From contig JAUIAA010000034.1 in the NCBI GenBank assembly GCA_030425715.1, positions 1-11,316 of the forward strand: a stretch of DNA of 11,316 nucleotides. The letters are read 5' to 3'. The position numbers were made by a program, and so were the translations under genes. Positions 1 to 7,155 of this stretch are shown in pieces. Positions within the stretch are counted from its first letter, which is position 1. Each line of letters begins with the position of its first letter. This DNA is from Bacteroidia bacterium. Lineage in GTDB: Bacteria; Bacteroidota; Bacteroidia; Flavobacteriales; Flavobacteriaceae. The notes beneath the pieces were generated by a model, which ran no database searches, had not been told where the DNA came from, and saw only the letters and a list, made by a program, of their open reading frames with translations.

Positions 1-1
1 C

Positions 2-1651
2 AAACCAACTGCTTATTTTTTATATTTTTTATTGGCTGTAGTCTATGTTTCTGGCTTGTTTATTGTTTTGATGGAAAATGATTCTGCACAACATGCTACT
101 ATGGCAATGCATATGTATTTAGAAAATGATTTTTTAAATATAATTAAAGGGGGAAATGATTATTTAGACAAGCCCCATATGCACTTTTGGTTAGCGGCAC
201 TTTCCTTTAAACTATTTGGTATAAGCCATTGGGCTTATAGAATTCCAGCCTTATTATTTACCATTTTAGGAGCCTTTTCTTGTTTTCAATTGGCAAGAGA
301 ATTTTACGGAAAAAAATCTGGGCATTTGGCTGCTCTAATTTTTCTATCGGCGCAAGCTATCATTTTGTCTAATCACGATGTTCGAACAGATGCTGTTTTA
401 ACTGGTGCAAGTATTTTTTCTATTTGGCAGCTGGTATTATATATTAAAAATAACCAAATTAAAAATGCCATTTTAGGGGCTATAGGACTAGGAGTAGCCT
501 TTAGTACCAAAGGTCAATTGGCCATATTAATGATTGGCAGCTACCTGCTGTGTTATATTGCCTACACCAGAAAGTGGAACACTGTTTTGAATTGGAAAAC
601 CTTACTGGGTTTTATTGTGTTTCTATTGACTATTACCCCAATGCTTTATGCGTATTACACTCAATTTGATGCACATCCTGAAAAAATGATAAACGGGCAA
701 ACCAATGTTTCTGGTATAAAATTTATTTTATGGGACCAAAGTTTTAACCGCCTAACAGGTACTGGTTTCTCTAGTAACAATACCGATTATTTTTTCTTTT
801 TTCACACCTTATTATGGGCCTTTTTACCATGGTCGTTAATTGCTTATTTTGGAATTTTTGGAAGAACCTATCAGTTTATCAAAACCAAATTTAAATTTCA
901 AAATAATTTGGAGTTTCTAACCGTTGGTGGCTTTTGGCTTATTATGTTCATTATTAATACTTCCAAATCAAAACTACCTCATTATATGAACACCATGTTT
1001 CCGTTAATAGCCGTGTTATTAGCTGGATATTTGGTGTACTTGTACGATAAAAACAAATCGAAAGAACTGAGAATAATGCTAGTTATACAATATTTTGTAG
1101 TTACCATTGGCAGTATTCTCGCCATATTATTGCTTACCCAAGTATTTGGTTTACCACCAGCTACTTTAGGTATTATTTATATCGCATTATTTTTATTATT
1201 GCTTTATTTTGTCTTTAAAAAGGAGCAGCAGATAACTAAAATTATAATTATTTCTGTGCTGTTTTCTGTATTTCTTAATTTTGGATTGAATACCTCTTTT
1301 TACCCCAAATTACTAAAATACCAAGCAGGAATTGAAGTACTAGATATAATGCAAAAAAACAATATTGATGCAGATGATATTATTATGTTAAACAACTCTT
1401 ATAGTTGGCCATTAATTTTTTATACAGAAACAGAAATCCCTAACATTGCGCCTTCTGAGTTAAATAACAATAAAGGAAAGTGGCTTTTTATTTATGATAA
1501 AGATATGGAGCAAATTACTGAGGACAAAGTTACATGGAAACGCGAATTTGAAATTCCCTATTATAGAGTTACCATGCTTTCTCTACCATTTTTAAATCCC
1601 AAAACAAGACCAGAAGCACTAAAAAAGGCCTATTTATTACAAATTGATTAA
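2..1651 (+). CDS. ArnT/PMT-like membrane glycosyltransferase (GT39/GT83 type), 5' partial
   Basis: Probable polytopic inner-membrane glycosyltransferase that moves a sugar from a polyprenyl-phosphate donor onto a lipid or other envelope acceptor on the periplasmic face; donor and acceptor cannot be read from the sequence. The frame is open to the left edge (549 codons visible, first residues KPTAYFLYFLLAVV), so the TTG at 32 is internal and the true start lies just outside, probably only a few codons away. Visible family marks are the acidic motif MENDSAQHATMAM in the first periplasmic loop (near nt 71-109, where relatives have M-E/D-x-D-E/A-x-x-Y), LDKPHMHFWL (164-193), NHDVRTD (about 371-391), and many hydrophobic helices through about nt 1290. 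The C-terminal ~110 residues are a soluble domain. The stop codon overlaps that of the convergent phosphatase gene. The class is well supported; the substrate is unknown. Confidence 0.85.
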   Translation, partial: KPTAYFLYFLLAVVYVSGLFIVLMENDSAQHATMAMHMYLENDFLNIIKGGNDYLDKPHMHFWLAALSFKLFGISHWAYRIPALLFTILGAFSCFQLAREFYGKKSGHLAALIFLSAQAIILSNHDVRTDAVLTGASIFSIWQLVLYIKNNQIKNAILGAIGLGVAFSTKGQLAILMIGSYLLCYIAYTRKWNTVLNWKTLLGFIVFLLTITPMLYAYYTQFDAHPEKMINGQTNVSGIKFILWDQSFNRLTGTGFSSNNTDYFFFFHTLLWAFLPWSLIAYFGIFGRTYQFIKTKFKFQNNLEFLTVGGFWLIMFIINTSKSKLPHYMNTMFPLIAVLLAGYLVYLYDKNKSKELRIMLVIQYFVVTIGSILAILLLTQVFGLPPATLGIIYIALFLLLLYFVFKKEQQITKIIIISVLFSVFLNFGLNTSFYPKLLKYQAGIEVLDIMQKNNIDADDIIMLNNSYSWPLIFYTETEIPNIAPSELNNNKGKWLFIYDKDMEQITEDKVTWKREFEIPYYRVTMLSLPFLNPKTRPEALKKAYLLQID

Positions 1652-2226
1652 TGGGTAGAATCTTTCAAATTTTCCCTTTTCTTGTAGTTTTTTAAATATT
1701 TTCCTTTTTTAGAATTTTTTGAAAAATTGCTAAAAATCAAAGGGAATCTTGTGTTTTTTCTAGCTTCTTCATTGGAATAACCTTCAAATTCTATTCTGTA
1801 TAAGGCACTAAACAAAACGGCTCTACCAGTACCGTGATAACAATGAATTAAAACCGGATAATTTGATGAATCCTTCAATACTTCCACAAACTTATCTACG
1901 GTAGCGTCATCAGGAATTTGCAAAGATGGAATACTTACGTGCTTTACACCATCTACTTTTGCTAGAGCTTCTTCTTCTGCATCAATATCTGCCTGCTTTG
2001 CCGGATTTAATTTATCTTGAACATTTCCAATTCTTAAATCAATAACCGTTTTAATACCTTTTTCCTTTGCAAAATCACCTATTTTTTCTGGTGGTATTAA
2101 GGCAGAACTATATACTTTATCCTTGCTTATTTCGGTAAATCTATATTTAATATGCACTTCATAAATATAAACTCCTGCAAATATTACTACTAAGGCTAAG
2201 ATAGTAATTACAATTTTTTTACGCAT
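1648..2226 (-). CDS. Membrane-anchored protein-tyrosine/dual-specificity phosphatase-like protein
   Basis: A 192-residue protein with an N-terminal hydrophobic segment (residues 4-22, MRKK followed by an I/V/L/A run), either a membrane anchor or an uncleaved signal, so the phosphatase domain is probably periplasmic. The domain shows the DSP fold marks: KVYSSALIPP (37-46, like the YRSAQ element of bacterial DSPs), TVIDLR (60-65), a candidate general acid in IPDD (Asp106/107), and the CX5R P-loop HCYHGTGR (128-135; nucleophile Cys129, Arg135). The residue after Arg is Ala136, where most PTPs have Ser or Thr. The tail is Lys-rich (FSKNSKKGKYLKNYKKR). The ATG at 2226 is preceded by an A-rich leader. 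Substrate unknown; envelope polysaccharide or phosphoprotein control is a guess. It converges tail to tail with the glycosyltransferase gene, overlapping it by 4 bp. Confidence 0.85.
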   Translation of the reverse strand: MRKKIVITILALVVIFAGVYIYEVHIKYRFTEISKDKVYSSALIPPEKIGDFAKEKGIKTVIDLRIGNVQDKLNPAKQADIDAEEEALAKVDGVKHVSIPSLQIPDDATVDKFVEVLKDSSNYPVLIHCYHGTGRAVLFSALYRIEFEGYSNEEARKNTRFPLIFSNFSKNSKKGKYLKNYKKRENLKDSTH

Positions 2227-2276
2227 TTTTTAACTACTTAAAATGGTTATTCTTTATCTAATATTCAATACAGCTG

Positions 2277-2284
2277 CAAAGATA
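2277..2284 (-). promoter_or_regulatory. Candidate -7 element for the phosphatase gene
   Basis: On the minus strand the bases read TATCTTTG, a match to the Bacteroidota -7 consensus TAnnTTTG. It would give a leader of roughly 45 nt before the ATG at 2226. No good TTG -33 box is seen at the usual distance, and the region is AT-rich, so a chance match is possible. Confidence 0.35.
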
Positions 2285-2322
2285 AGTTTAAATACTTAAT
2301 TAATATAGAATAGGTTTGTATT

Positions 2323-2343
2323 CAAAAAAATATAATTTTTTTG
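2323..2343. repeat. A/T-rich perfect inverted repeat between phosphatase and tRNA-Cys genes
   Basis: CAAAAAAA (2323-2330) and TTTTTTTG (2336-2343) are perfect inverted copies around the 5-nt spacer TATAA. It lies between divergently transcribed units (phosphatase to the left, tRNA-Cys to the right). It could be a protein-binding or bent-DNA site, or only low-complexity sequence; there is no GC core, so it is not a typical terminator. Confidence 0.35.
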
Positions 2344-2398
2344 TGTAATTTATCCTAACAATGCGCAGCACTACTGTAGATTTACTTTTGCTTTTTAA

Positions 2399-2428
2399 TT
2401 GTTAATTACTTTTTTTTACATAAATTTG
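2399..2428 (+). promoter_or_regulatory. Promoter of tRNA-Cys
   Basis: TTG at 2399-2401, a 19-nt spacer, then TAAATTTG at 2421-2428, a perfect match to the Bacteroidota sigma-A type consensus (TTG / TAnnTTTG). Transcription would begin a few nucleotides before the mature tRNA 5' end at 2443, as expected for a short pre-tRNA leader trimmed by RNase P. Confidence 0.75.
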
Positions 2429-2442
2429 CAAACTGAATTTTT

Positions 2443-2513
2443 GGCGTCATGGCCGAGTGGCTAGGCAGTGGTCTGCAACACCATCTACAGCGGTTCGAAT
2501 CCGCTTGACGCCT
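2443..2513 (+). tRNA. tRNA-Cys (anticodon GCA)
   Basis: A 71-nt cloverleaf read by hand. The acceptor stem GGCGTCA (2443-2449) pairs perfectly with TGACGCC (2506-2512). The D-arm is GCC-GAGTGGCTA-GGC. The anticodon stem GTGGT/ACCAT (one G-T pair) encloses loop CTGCAAC with anticodon GCA at 2475-2477. The variable region is four nucleotides, and the T-arm is AGCGG-TTCGAAT-CCGCT. The discriminator base is T at 2513, the U73 identity base expected for tRNA-Cys. CCA is not encoded and must be added by the CCA-adding enzyme. The gene stands alone, with its own promoter upstream and a terminator beginning within ten bases downstream. Confidence 0.97.
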
Positions 2514-2516
2514 CTA

Positions 2517-2556
2517 AAAACCTCACTTATAATTATATTTAAGTGAGGTTTTTTTT
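2517..2556 (+). terminator. Intrinsic terminator of tRNA-Cys
   Basis: CCTCACTTA (2521-2529) pairs with TAAGTGAGG (2540-2548) around a 10-nt A/T loop. An eight-T run (2549-2556) follows, with a second T run after one G. The A tract at 2516-2520 extends the stem and could let it work weakly in the opposite direction. Confidence 0.9.
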
Positions 2557-2616
2557 GTTTTTTTTAACAGCCTTTCCTCCTATTTTTTGCATATTTGCAT
2601 GGTTTATTTATTTTCT

Positions 2617-3480
2617 ATGCGAGTTTACCCTATTGAAACAGGAAATTTTAAGTTAGATGGAGGTGCTATGTTTGGAGTGGTTCCTAAAGTAATTTGGCAA
2701 AAAACCAATCCTGCAGACCAAAATAATTTGATTGATATGAGCCTACGTTGTATGCTTATTGAAGATGGCAATAAATTGATTTTAATTGACTGTGGTACGG
2801 GTAGAAAACAATCCGATAAATTTTTTAGCTATTATTTCCCTTTCGGGGATGCTACTTTAGATAGCTCTTTGGCCAAATATGGTTTCCATAGAGATGATAT
2901 TACCGACGTTTTTTTAACCCATTTACATTTTGACCATTGTGGGGGTGCCATCCAGTGGAATAAAGATAAAACAGGTTATGAACCTGCTTTTAAAAATGCG
3001 AAAATTTGGAGTAACAAAAATCATTGGCAATGGGCTACACAACCCAATTCTAGAGAAAAAGCCTCCTTTTTAAAAGAAAATATCAACCCTATTGAAGCCA
3101 ACGGACAATTAAATTTTATAGAAACACCAACAAACAATTTTTTGCAAAATGCACCCTTAGGTTTTGATGTTTTATTTGTGAACGGACATACCGAAAAACA
3201 AATGATTCCGCATATAAATTACCAAGGTAAAAAACTGGTATTTGTTGCAGATTTATTACCTACAGTTGGGCATATCCCATTACCTTATGTTATGGGTTAC
3301 GATACTAGACCTTTACTAACTTTAGATGAAAAATATGCCTTTTTAAACCAAGCGGTTGATCAGGATTTTTATTTGTTTTTAGAACACGATGCCTATCATG
3401 AAATTTGCACTGTAAAACATACAGAAAAAGGTGTACGTTTAGACCAAACATTTACATTTAACGAAATTTTTAACCCTTAA
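2617..3480 (+). CDS. MBL-fold metallo-hydrolase (AHL-lactonase/glyoxalase II-like)
   Basis: A 287-residue metallo-beta-lactamase-fold hydrolase, probably binding two metal ions. From the chosen ATG, the zinc motif HLHFDH is at residues 102-107 (HxHxDH), followed by later metal ligands His191 (VNGHTEKQ), Asp212 (VFVADLLP) and His257 (LEHDAYHE). The DCGTG loop is near residues 59-63. There is no signal peptide, so it is cytoplasmic. The frame also opens at TTG 2587 and ATG 2599, but the ATG at 2617 gives MRVYPIETGNF, the natural beginning of such proteins, and the earlier starts overlap possible promoter bases (TATTTTTTG at 2581-2589, CATATTTG at 2590-2597). The S8 protease gene begins 26 bp downstream, so the two are probably cotranscribed. 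The substrate (lactone, thioester or other ester) cannot be inferred; the lactonase label is only a fold-level resemblance. Confidence 0.88.
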   Translation: MRVYPIETGNFKLDGGAMFGVVPKVIWQKTNPADQNNLIDMSLRCMLIEDGNKLILIDCGTGRKQSDKFFSYYFPFGDATLDSSLAKYGFHRDDITDVFLTHLHFDHCGGAIQWNKDKTGYEPAFKNAKIWSNKNHWQWATQPNSREKASFLKENINPIEANGQLNFIETPTNNFLQNAPLGFDVLFVNGHTEKQMIPHINYQGKKLVFVADLLPTVGHIPLPYVMGYDTRPLLTLDEKYAFLNQAVDQDFYLFLEHDAYHEICTVKHTEKGVRLDQTFTFNEIFNP

Positions 3481-3506
3481 TATATAATTAATTCAATAAA
3501 CCAATA

Positions 3507-5174
3507 ATGATGAATAATAAATTGATCTTAGGATTAGGTTTAGCTGTAGTATTATCAAGCTGTAGTTCTACAAAATCTATCCACAGTGTGGCAGTTCCAG
3601 AAGGATCTACTACTGCAGTAAATATTCCTGCAAAAAAAGGCGAAATGAGTAAGGAGGAAATAAGAAAATGGCCACATGCAGATTTAGCCACAGATTCTAT
3701 TCCAGGTATGAGCTTGGCTAAAGCTTATGAATTTGTTGCCAACAAAAAAGCAACCACCGTAATTGTAGCTGTAATTGATTCTGGTATCGATAGAGAACAT
3801 GAAGATTTAAAAGATGTGATCTGGGTAAACAGTGATGAAATTGCTGGAAATGGAATTGACGATGACAAAAATGGATATGTTGACGATATTTATGGATGGA
3901 ATTTTTTAGGCGGTAAAGAGGGAGATGCAACTCCAGAACAACTTGAAGTTACAAGATTATATAAAAAATTAAGTGCTAAATACGATGGCAAATCAGAAAG
4001 TGATATTGCCGCTGCAGATAAAGAAGAATACGCACTTTATCAAAAAGTAAAAAAAGACTACGAAAAAAGAATTGCTGAAGTTACAAAGAACTATGAGTAT
4101 TACAAAGGCTTAGAAACTATGTTAACTGACGCAGACAAAGCTGCTCAAGAAAAAACCGGTAAAAAAGACTATACAGCTGAAGATTTAAAAGCTTTACCGG
4201 CAGAAGAGCAAATTCCTTTATTGGTTAGAATTATGGAAGCGGGAAGTACCGTTACTGCACAATTAGAACAATTAAAAGGTGGGCTTGACTATTATAGCAA
4301 ACAACTAAATGCAAACCTAAACCTTGATTTAAATGGTAGAGCTGCAAATGGTGATAATCCTTATGACATTAAAGATGTGCCTTACGGAAATGCCTTCACT
4401 ATTGGTTCTATAGATGATGAAATGCATGGTACACATGTTGCTGGGATTGCCTTGGCTTCTAGAAATAACGGTATTGGTATGAATGGTGTTGCTCAAAATG
4501 CTAAATTATTATCAGTAAGAGCAGTTCCAGATGGTGATGAATATGACAAAGATGTTGCTTTGGCAATTCGTTATGCAGTTGATAATGGCGCAAAAGTAAT
4601 CAATATGAGTTTTGGTAAAAGCTACTCTCCAAATCCAGAATGGGTATGGGATGCTTATAAATATGCTGAAAGTAAAGATGTATTATTGGTTCACGCTGCA
4701 GGTAACGACCATAAAAACATTGATAAAAGTGATAACTTTCCAACAGATACCCCAGACAAAGTAAATGAAATTGTTGGAAATATCATTACCGTTGGAGCAA
4801 TGACACGTAATTATAACGAAGATTTGGTAGCTTCATTTTCTAACTATGGTAAGAATAATGTAGATATTTTTGCTCCAGGTTTAGAGATTTACTCTACTAT
4901 TCCAAAAAATGAGTATAAATCTATACAAGGAACCTCTATGGCGGCTCCTGAAGTTGCTGGAGTTGCAGCGTTGGTTCGTTCCTATTACCCGCAATTATCT
5001 GCAAAACAAGTAAAACATATTCTTATGAACTCAGGTACTAAAGTGGATTTAGAAGTAAAATTACCTGGCGGTGAGGGTAAAAAAGTACCATTTAGCGACT
5101 TATCCGTTTCGGGTAGAGTATTAAATGCATACAATGCCTTAAAAATGGCAGATGCCATGGTGAATGGTAAATAA
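3507..5174 (+). CDS. Subtilisin-family (S8) serine protease, lipoprotein, with large insert
   Basis: A 555-residue endopeptidase. The N-terminus is a lipoprotein signal: hydrophobic residues 6-16, then lipobox LSSC with Cys19. Residues after Cys (SSTKS) lack the acidic surface-export signal known in Bacteroidota, so a periplasm-facing anchor is likely. Catalytic residues are Asp91 (AVIDSGID), His307 (HGTHVAG), oxyanion Asn400 (HAAGN) and Ser477 (GTSMAAP). GNGIDDDKNGYVDDIYGWNF (114-133) is the Asp/Asn-rich, probably calcium-binding loop seen in many subtilases. Asp and His are about 216 residues apart, against about 32 in subtilisin, because of a charged, mostly helical insert (about 140-290). 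No I9-type propeptide is obvious. Two ATGs stand side by side (3507, 3510); either may serve. It lies 26 bp after the MBL-hydrolase gene and ends before a strong hairpin terminator. Role: envelope protein turnover or peptide supply, inferred. Confidence 0.93.
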   Translation: MMNNKLILGLGLAVVLSSCSSTKSIHSVAVPEGSTTAVNIPAKKGEMSKEEIRKWPHADLATDSIPGMSLAKAYEFVANKKATTVIVAVIDSGIDREHEDLKDVIWVNSDEIAGNGIDDDKNGYVDDIYGWNFLGGKEGDATPEQLEVTRLYKKLSAKYDGKSESDIAAADKEEYALYQKVKKDYEKRIAEVTKNYEYYKGLETMLTDADKAAQEKTGKKDYTAEDLKALPAEEQIPLLVRIMEAGSTVTAQLEQLKGGLDYYSKQLNANLNLDLNGRAANGDNPYDIKDVPYGNAFTIGSIDDEMHGTHVAGIALASRNNGIGMNGVAQNAKLLSVRAVPDGDEYDKDVALAIRYAVDNGAKVINMSFGKSYSPNPEWVWDAYKYAESKDVLLVHAAGNDHKNIDKSDNFPTDTPDKVNEIVGNIITVGAMTRNYNEDLVASFSNYGKNNVDIFAPGLEIYSTIPKNEYKSIQGTSMAAPEVAGVAALVRSYYPQLSAKQVKHILMNSGTKVDLEVKLPGGEGKKVPFSDLSVSGRVLNAYNALKMADAMVNGK

Positions 5175-5191
5175 TATAATTTGATTTTAAT

Positions 5192-5232
5192 AAAAACTAC
5201 AAAAGTGAACTTTTCCCTTTTGTAGTTTTTTT
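5192..5232 (+). terminator. Intrinsic terminator after the S8 protease gene
   Basis: AAAAACTACAAAAG (5192-5205) and CTTTTGTAGTTTTT (5217-5230) form a perfect 14-bp stem with an 11-nt loop, ending in a run of seven Ts (5226-5232). It begins 17 nt after the protease stop and ends only 24 nt before the next ATG, leaving no room for a full promoter in between. Confidence 0.85.
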
Positions 5233-5256
5233 GCTTAACAACCAATAACAAACACA

Positions 5257-7083
5257 ATGAAAAAAATAATTTTAGGTTTATTCTCCCTATTTGGAATAGC
5301 AAGTTTTGCACAAAGCAATATCTATTGGCAACAACATGTGGACTACACCATGGATATTGATATGGACGTGCACACTTTTAAATTTGAAGGAAAACAAAAG
5401 TTAGTATATACAAACAATTCACCAGATGTTTTAGACAAGGTATTTTACCACTTGCAATTGAACGCCTTTCAACCAGGAAGTCAAATGGATATGCGTTTGC
5501 AGCATATTGCAGATCCTGATGGTAGAATGGTTAACAAATCTGGAACCAAAGAAAACCCAATTATAGAAAGTAGAATCGCAAAATTACAACCTAATGAAAT
5601 TGGCTATCAAAAAATAATTTCCTTAAAACAAGATGGAAAGCCTGTAAAATATGAGGTTTATGGTACTATTTTAAAAGTAATGTTAAACCAACCTATTTTG
5701 GCTGGTAAAAAAGTAACATTTGAAATGGAATTCGAGGCACAAGTACCATTGCAAATTAGAAGAAATGGCAGAAATAGTAAAGATAATGTGGCTTTATCTA
5801 TGGCGCAATGGTATCCTAAATTGGCAGAGTATGACACGGAGGGATGGCAAGTCAATCAATATATTGCTCGTGAATTTTACGGGGTTTGGGGTGACTTTGA
5901 TGTTACCATTCACATCGATAAAAATTATACCATTGGTGGCACCGGTTATTTACAAAACCCACAAGAAGTAGGTCATGGTTATGAAGACACTACTAAAAAA
6001 TTACGCCTACCTAAAGGGGATAAATTGACTTGGCATTTTAAAGCACCAAATGTACACGATTTTACTTGGGCCGCAGATCCGGCGTATATACACGACACCA
6101 AAAAAGTGCCAAATGGCGCTACCCTACATTTTTTGTATAAAAACAACCCTGGTACTGTAGAGAACTGGAAAAAAATGCAAGAGGAAGCTGTAAAAACCAT
6201 GCAATTTTACAACGAATATATCGGGCCATACCCATACAAACAATACTCTATAATCCAAGGTGGTGACGGTGGTATGGAATACGGCATGTCAACGCTAATT
6301 GCAGGAGGTTCAAAATTAGGTTCTCTGGTTGGAACGATGCGTCACGAAATGGGTCATGCTTGGTTTCAGTTTACCCTTGCCAATAATGAAATTAAACACG
6401 GTTGGATGGACGAAGGATTTACTTCTTATATCAGCTCTTTAGCTAAAGCAGCAGACAAAAATGACCCTGCTATTTTTGCAAGTTCTTACCGCAGGTATAA
6501 TTATATTGTAAGCTCTGGTAAAGAAGAACCGTTAACTACTCAGGCAGATAGATTTGAAATTAATACGGCATACAGCATTGCCAGTTATACAAAAGGATCT
6601 ATATTTTTATCACAATTAGGCTATGTAATTGGTCAAGAAAACCTACATAAAACCCTAAAAAAATATTATGCGGATTTTAAAATGAAACACCCAAACCCAA
6701 ATGATATTAAGCGTACTGCTGAAAAAGTTTCTGGACTTGAGTTAAATTGGTATTTGAACGAATGGACAGAAACCACGCATACAATTGATTATGCAATTAG
6801 TAGTGTTACGGGCAAAGTCATAAACTTAGAAAGAATAGGAAGAATGCCAATGCCTATTGATCTTAGTGTAACTTATGTTGATGGAACTACAGAAGATTTT
6901 TACATTCCTTTAACCATGATGTACGGTACAAAACCCACAAAAGCTACAATAGTATCTTCATGGGATTGGGCAAATCCAAAATATACTTTAACCACCACAA
7001 AAGCGGTAAAAAAAGTAGAAATTGACCCTAGTAAATTAATGGCCGATATAGACCAAAATAATAATGTATTAGAAGTGAATTAA
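5257..7083 (+). CDS. Secreted M1-family zinc metallopeptidase
   Basis: A 608-residue gluzincin aminopeptidase-type protein. The Sec signal peptide is residues 1 to about 18 (MKKIILGLFSLFGIASFA, likely cut before QSN), giving a periplasmic or exported enzyme. The N-terminal beta domain (about 20-270) precedes the catalytic domain. Visible marks are GGMEY (338-342, in place of the classical GAMEN substrate-binding motif), HEMGH (363-367) with the third zinc ligand Glu386 in WMDEGF exactly 18 residues on, and the transition-state Tyr444 in YTKG. A beta-rich C-terminal part (about 510-608) follows. It lacks the long helical ERAP-like domain of bigger M1 enzymes and shows no T9SS sorting domain at the end. 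The ATG at 5257 follows an A/C-rich leader just downstream of a terminator hairpin. It probably trims N-terminal residues of peptides, perhaps after the neighbouring S8 protease has cut them; that link is inference. Confidence 0.94.
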   Translation: MKKIILGLFSLFGIASFAQSNIYWQQHVDYTMDIDMDVHTFKFEGKQKLVYTNNSPDVLDKVFYHLQLNAFQPGSQMDMRLQHIADPDGRMVNKSGTKENPIIESRIAKLQPNEIGYQKIISLKQDGKPVKYEVYGTILKVMLNQPILAGKKVTFEMEFEAQVPLQIRRNGRNSKDNVALSMAQWYPKLAEYDTEGWQVNQYIAREFYGVWGDFDVTIHIDKNYTIGGTGYLQNPQEVGHGYEDTTKKLRLPKGDKLTWHFKAPNVHDFTWAADPAYIHDTKKVPNGATLHFLYKNNPGTVENWKKMQEEAVKTMQFYNEYIGPYPYKQYSIIQGGDGGMEYGMSTLIAGGSKLGSLVGTMRHEMGHAWFQFTLANNEIKHGWMDEGFTSYISSLAKAADKNDPAIFASSYRRYNYIVSSGKEEPLTTQADRFEINTAYSIASYTKGSIFLSQLGYVIGQENLHKTLKKYYADFKMKHPNPNDIKRTAEKVSGLELNWYLNEWTETTHTIDYAISSVTGKVINLERIGRMPMPIDLSVTYVDGTTEDFYIPLTMMYGTKPTKATIVSSWDWANPKYTLTTTKAVKKVEIDPSKLMADIDQNNNVLEVN

Positions 7084-7100
7084 ATTTCATTACTACCCGT

Positions 7101-7130
7101 AAAAAATCCCGCCAAAAGCGGGATTTTTTT
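7101..7130. terminator. Bidirectional terminator between M1 peptidase gene and infB
   Basis: AAAAAATCCCGC (7101-7112) and GCGGGATTTTTT (7118-7129) form a perfect 12-bp stem with a 5-nt loop (CAAAA). The GC core is flanked by A and T tracts on either side, so it works in both directions and serves both converging genes (stops at 7083 and 7156). Confidence 0.95.
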
Positions 7131-7155
7131 ATTACCAATATTTATCACAATTGAT

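Noticed and set aside
32..34. TTG as the start codon of the glycosyltransferase
   Set aside because: The same frame is open to the window edge and the upstream codons encode a hydrophobic stretch continuing the first membrane helix, so the real start is outside.
2443..2513. tRNA-Cys as an integration site for a mobile element
   Set aside because: No integrase gene and no repeated copy of the tRNA 3' end are seen in the window; it is followed directly by its terminator and an ordinary gene.
2570..2582. CCTTTCCTCCTA, resembling the anti-Shine-Dalgarno end of 16S rRNA
   Set aside because: It is short, lies in non-coding sequence before the MBL gene and has no surrounding rRNA sequence; coincidence is the simplest reading.
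2587..2601. TTG 2587 or ATG 2599 as the start of the MBL-fold hydrolase
   Set aside because: They add MHICMVYLFS, which does not look like the family's N-terminus and overlaps possible promoter bases; ATG 2617 gives the expected MRVYPIETGNF.
4985..5311. A 108-codon minus-strand frame across the S8/M1 junction
   Set aside because: It reads through the terminator hairpin and the ends of two well-supported genes, and its translation shows no domain.
5720..5971. An 83-codon plus-strand frame inside the M1 peptidase gene
   Set aside because: It is an out-of-frame shadow of a gene with clear family motifs.
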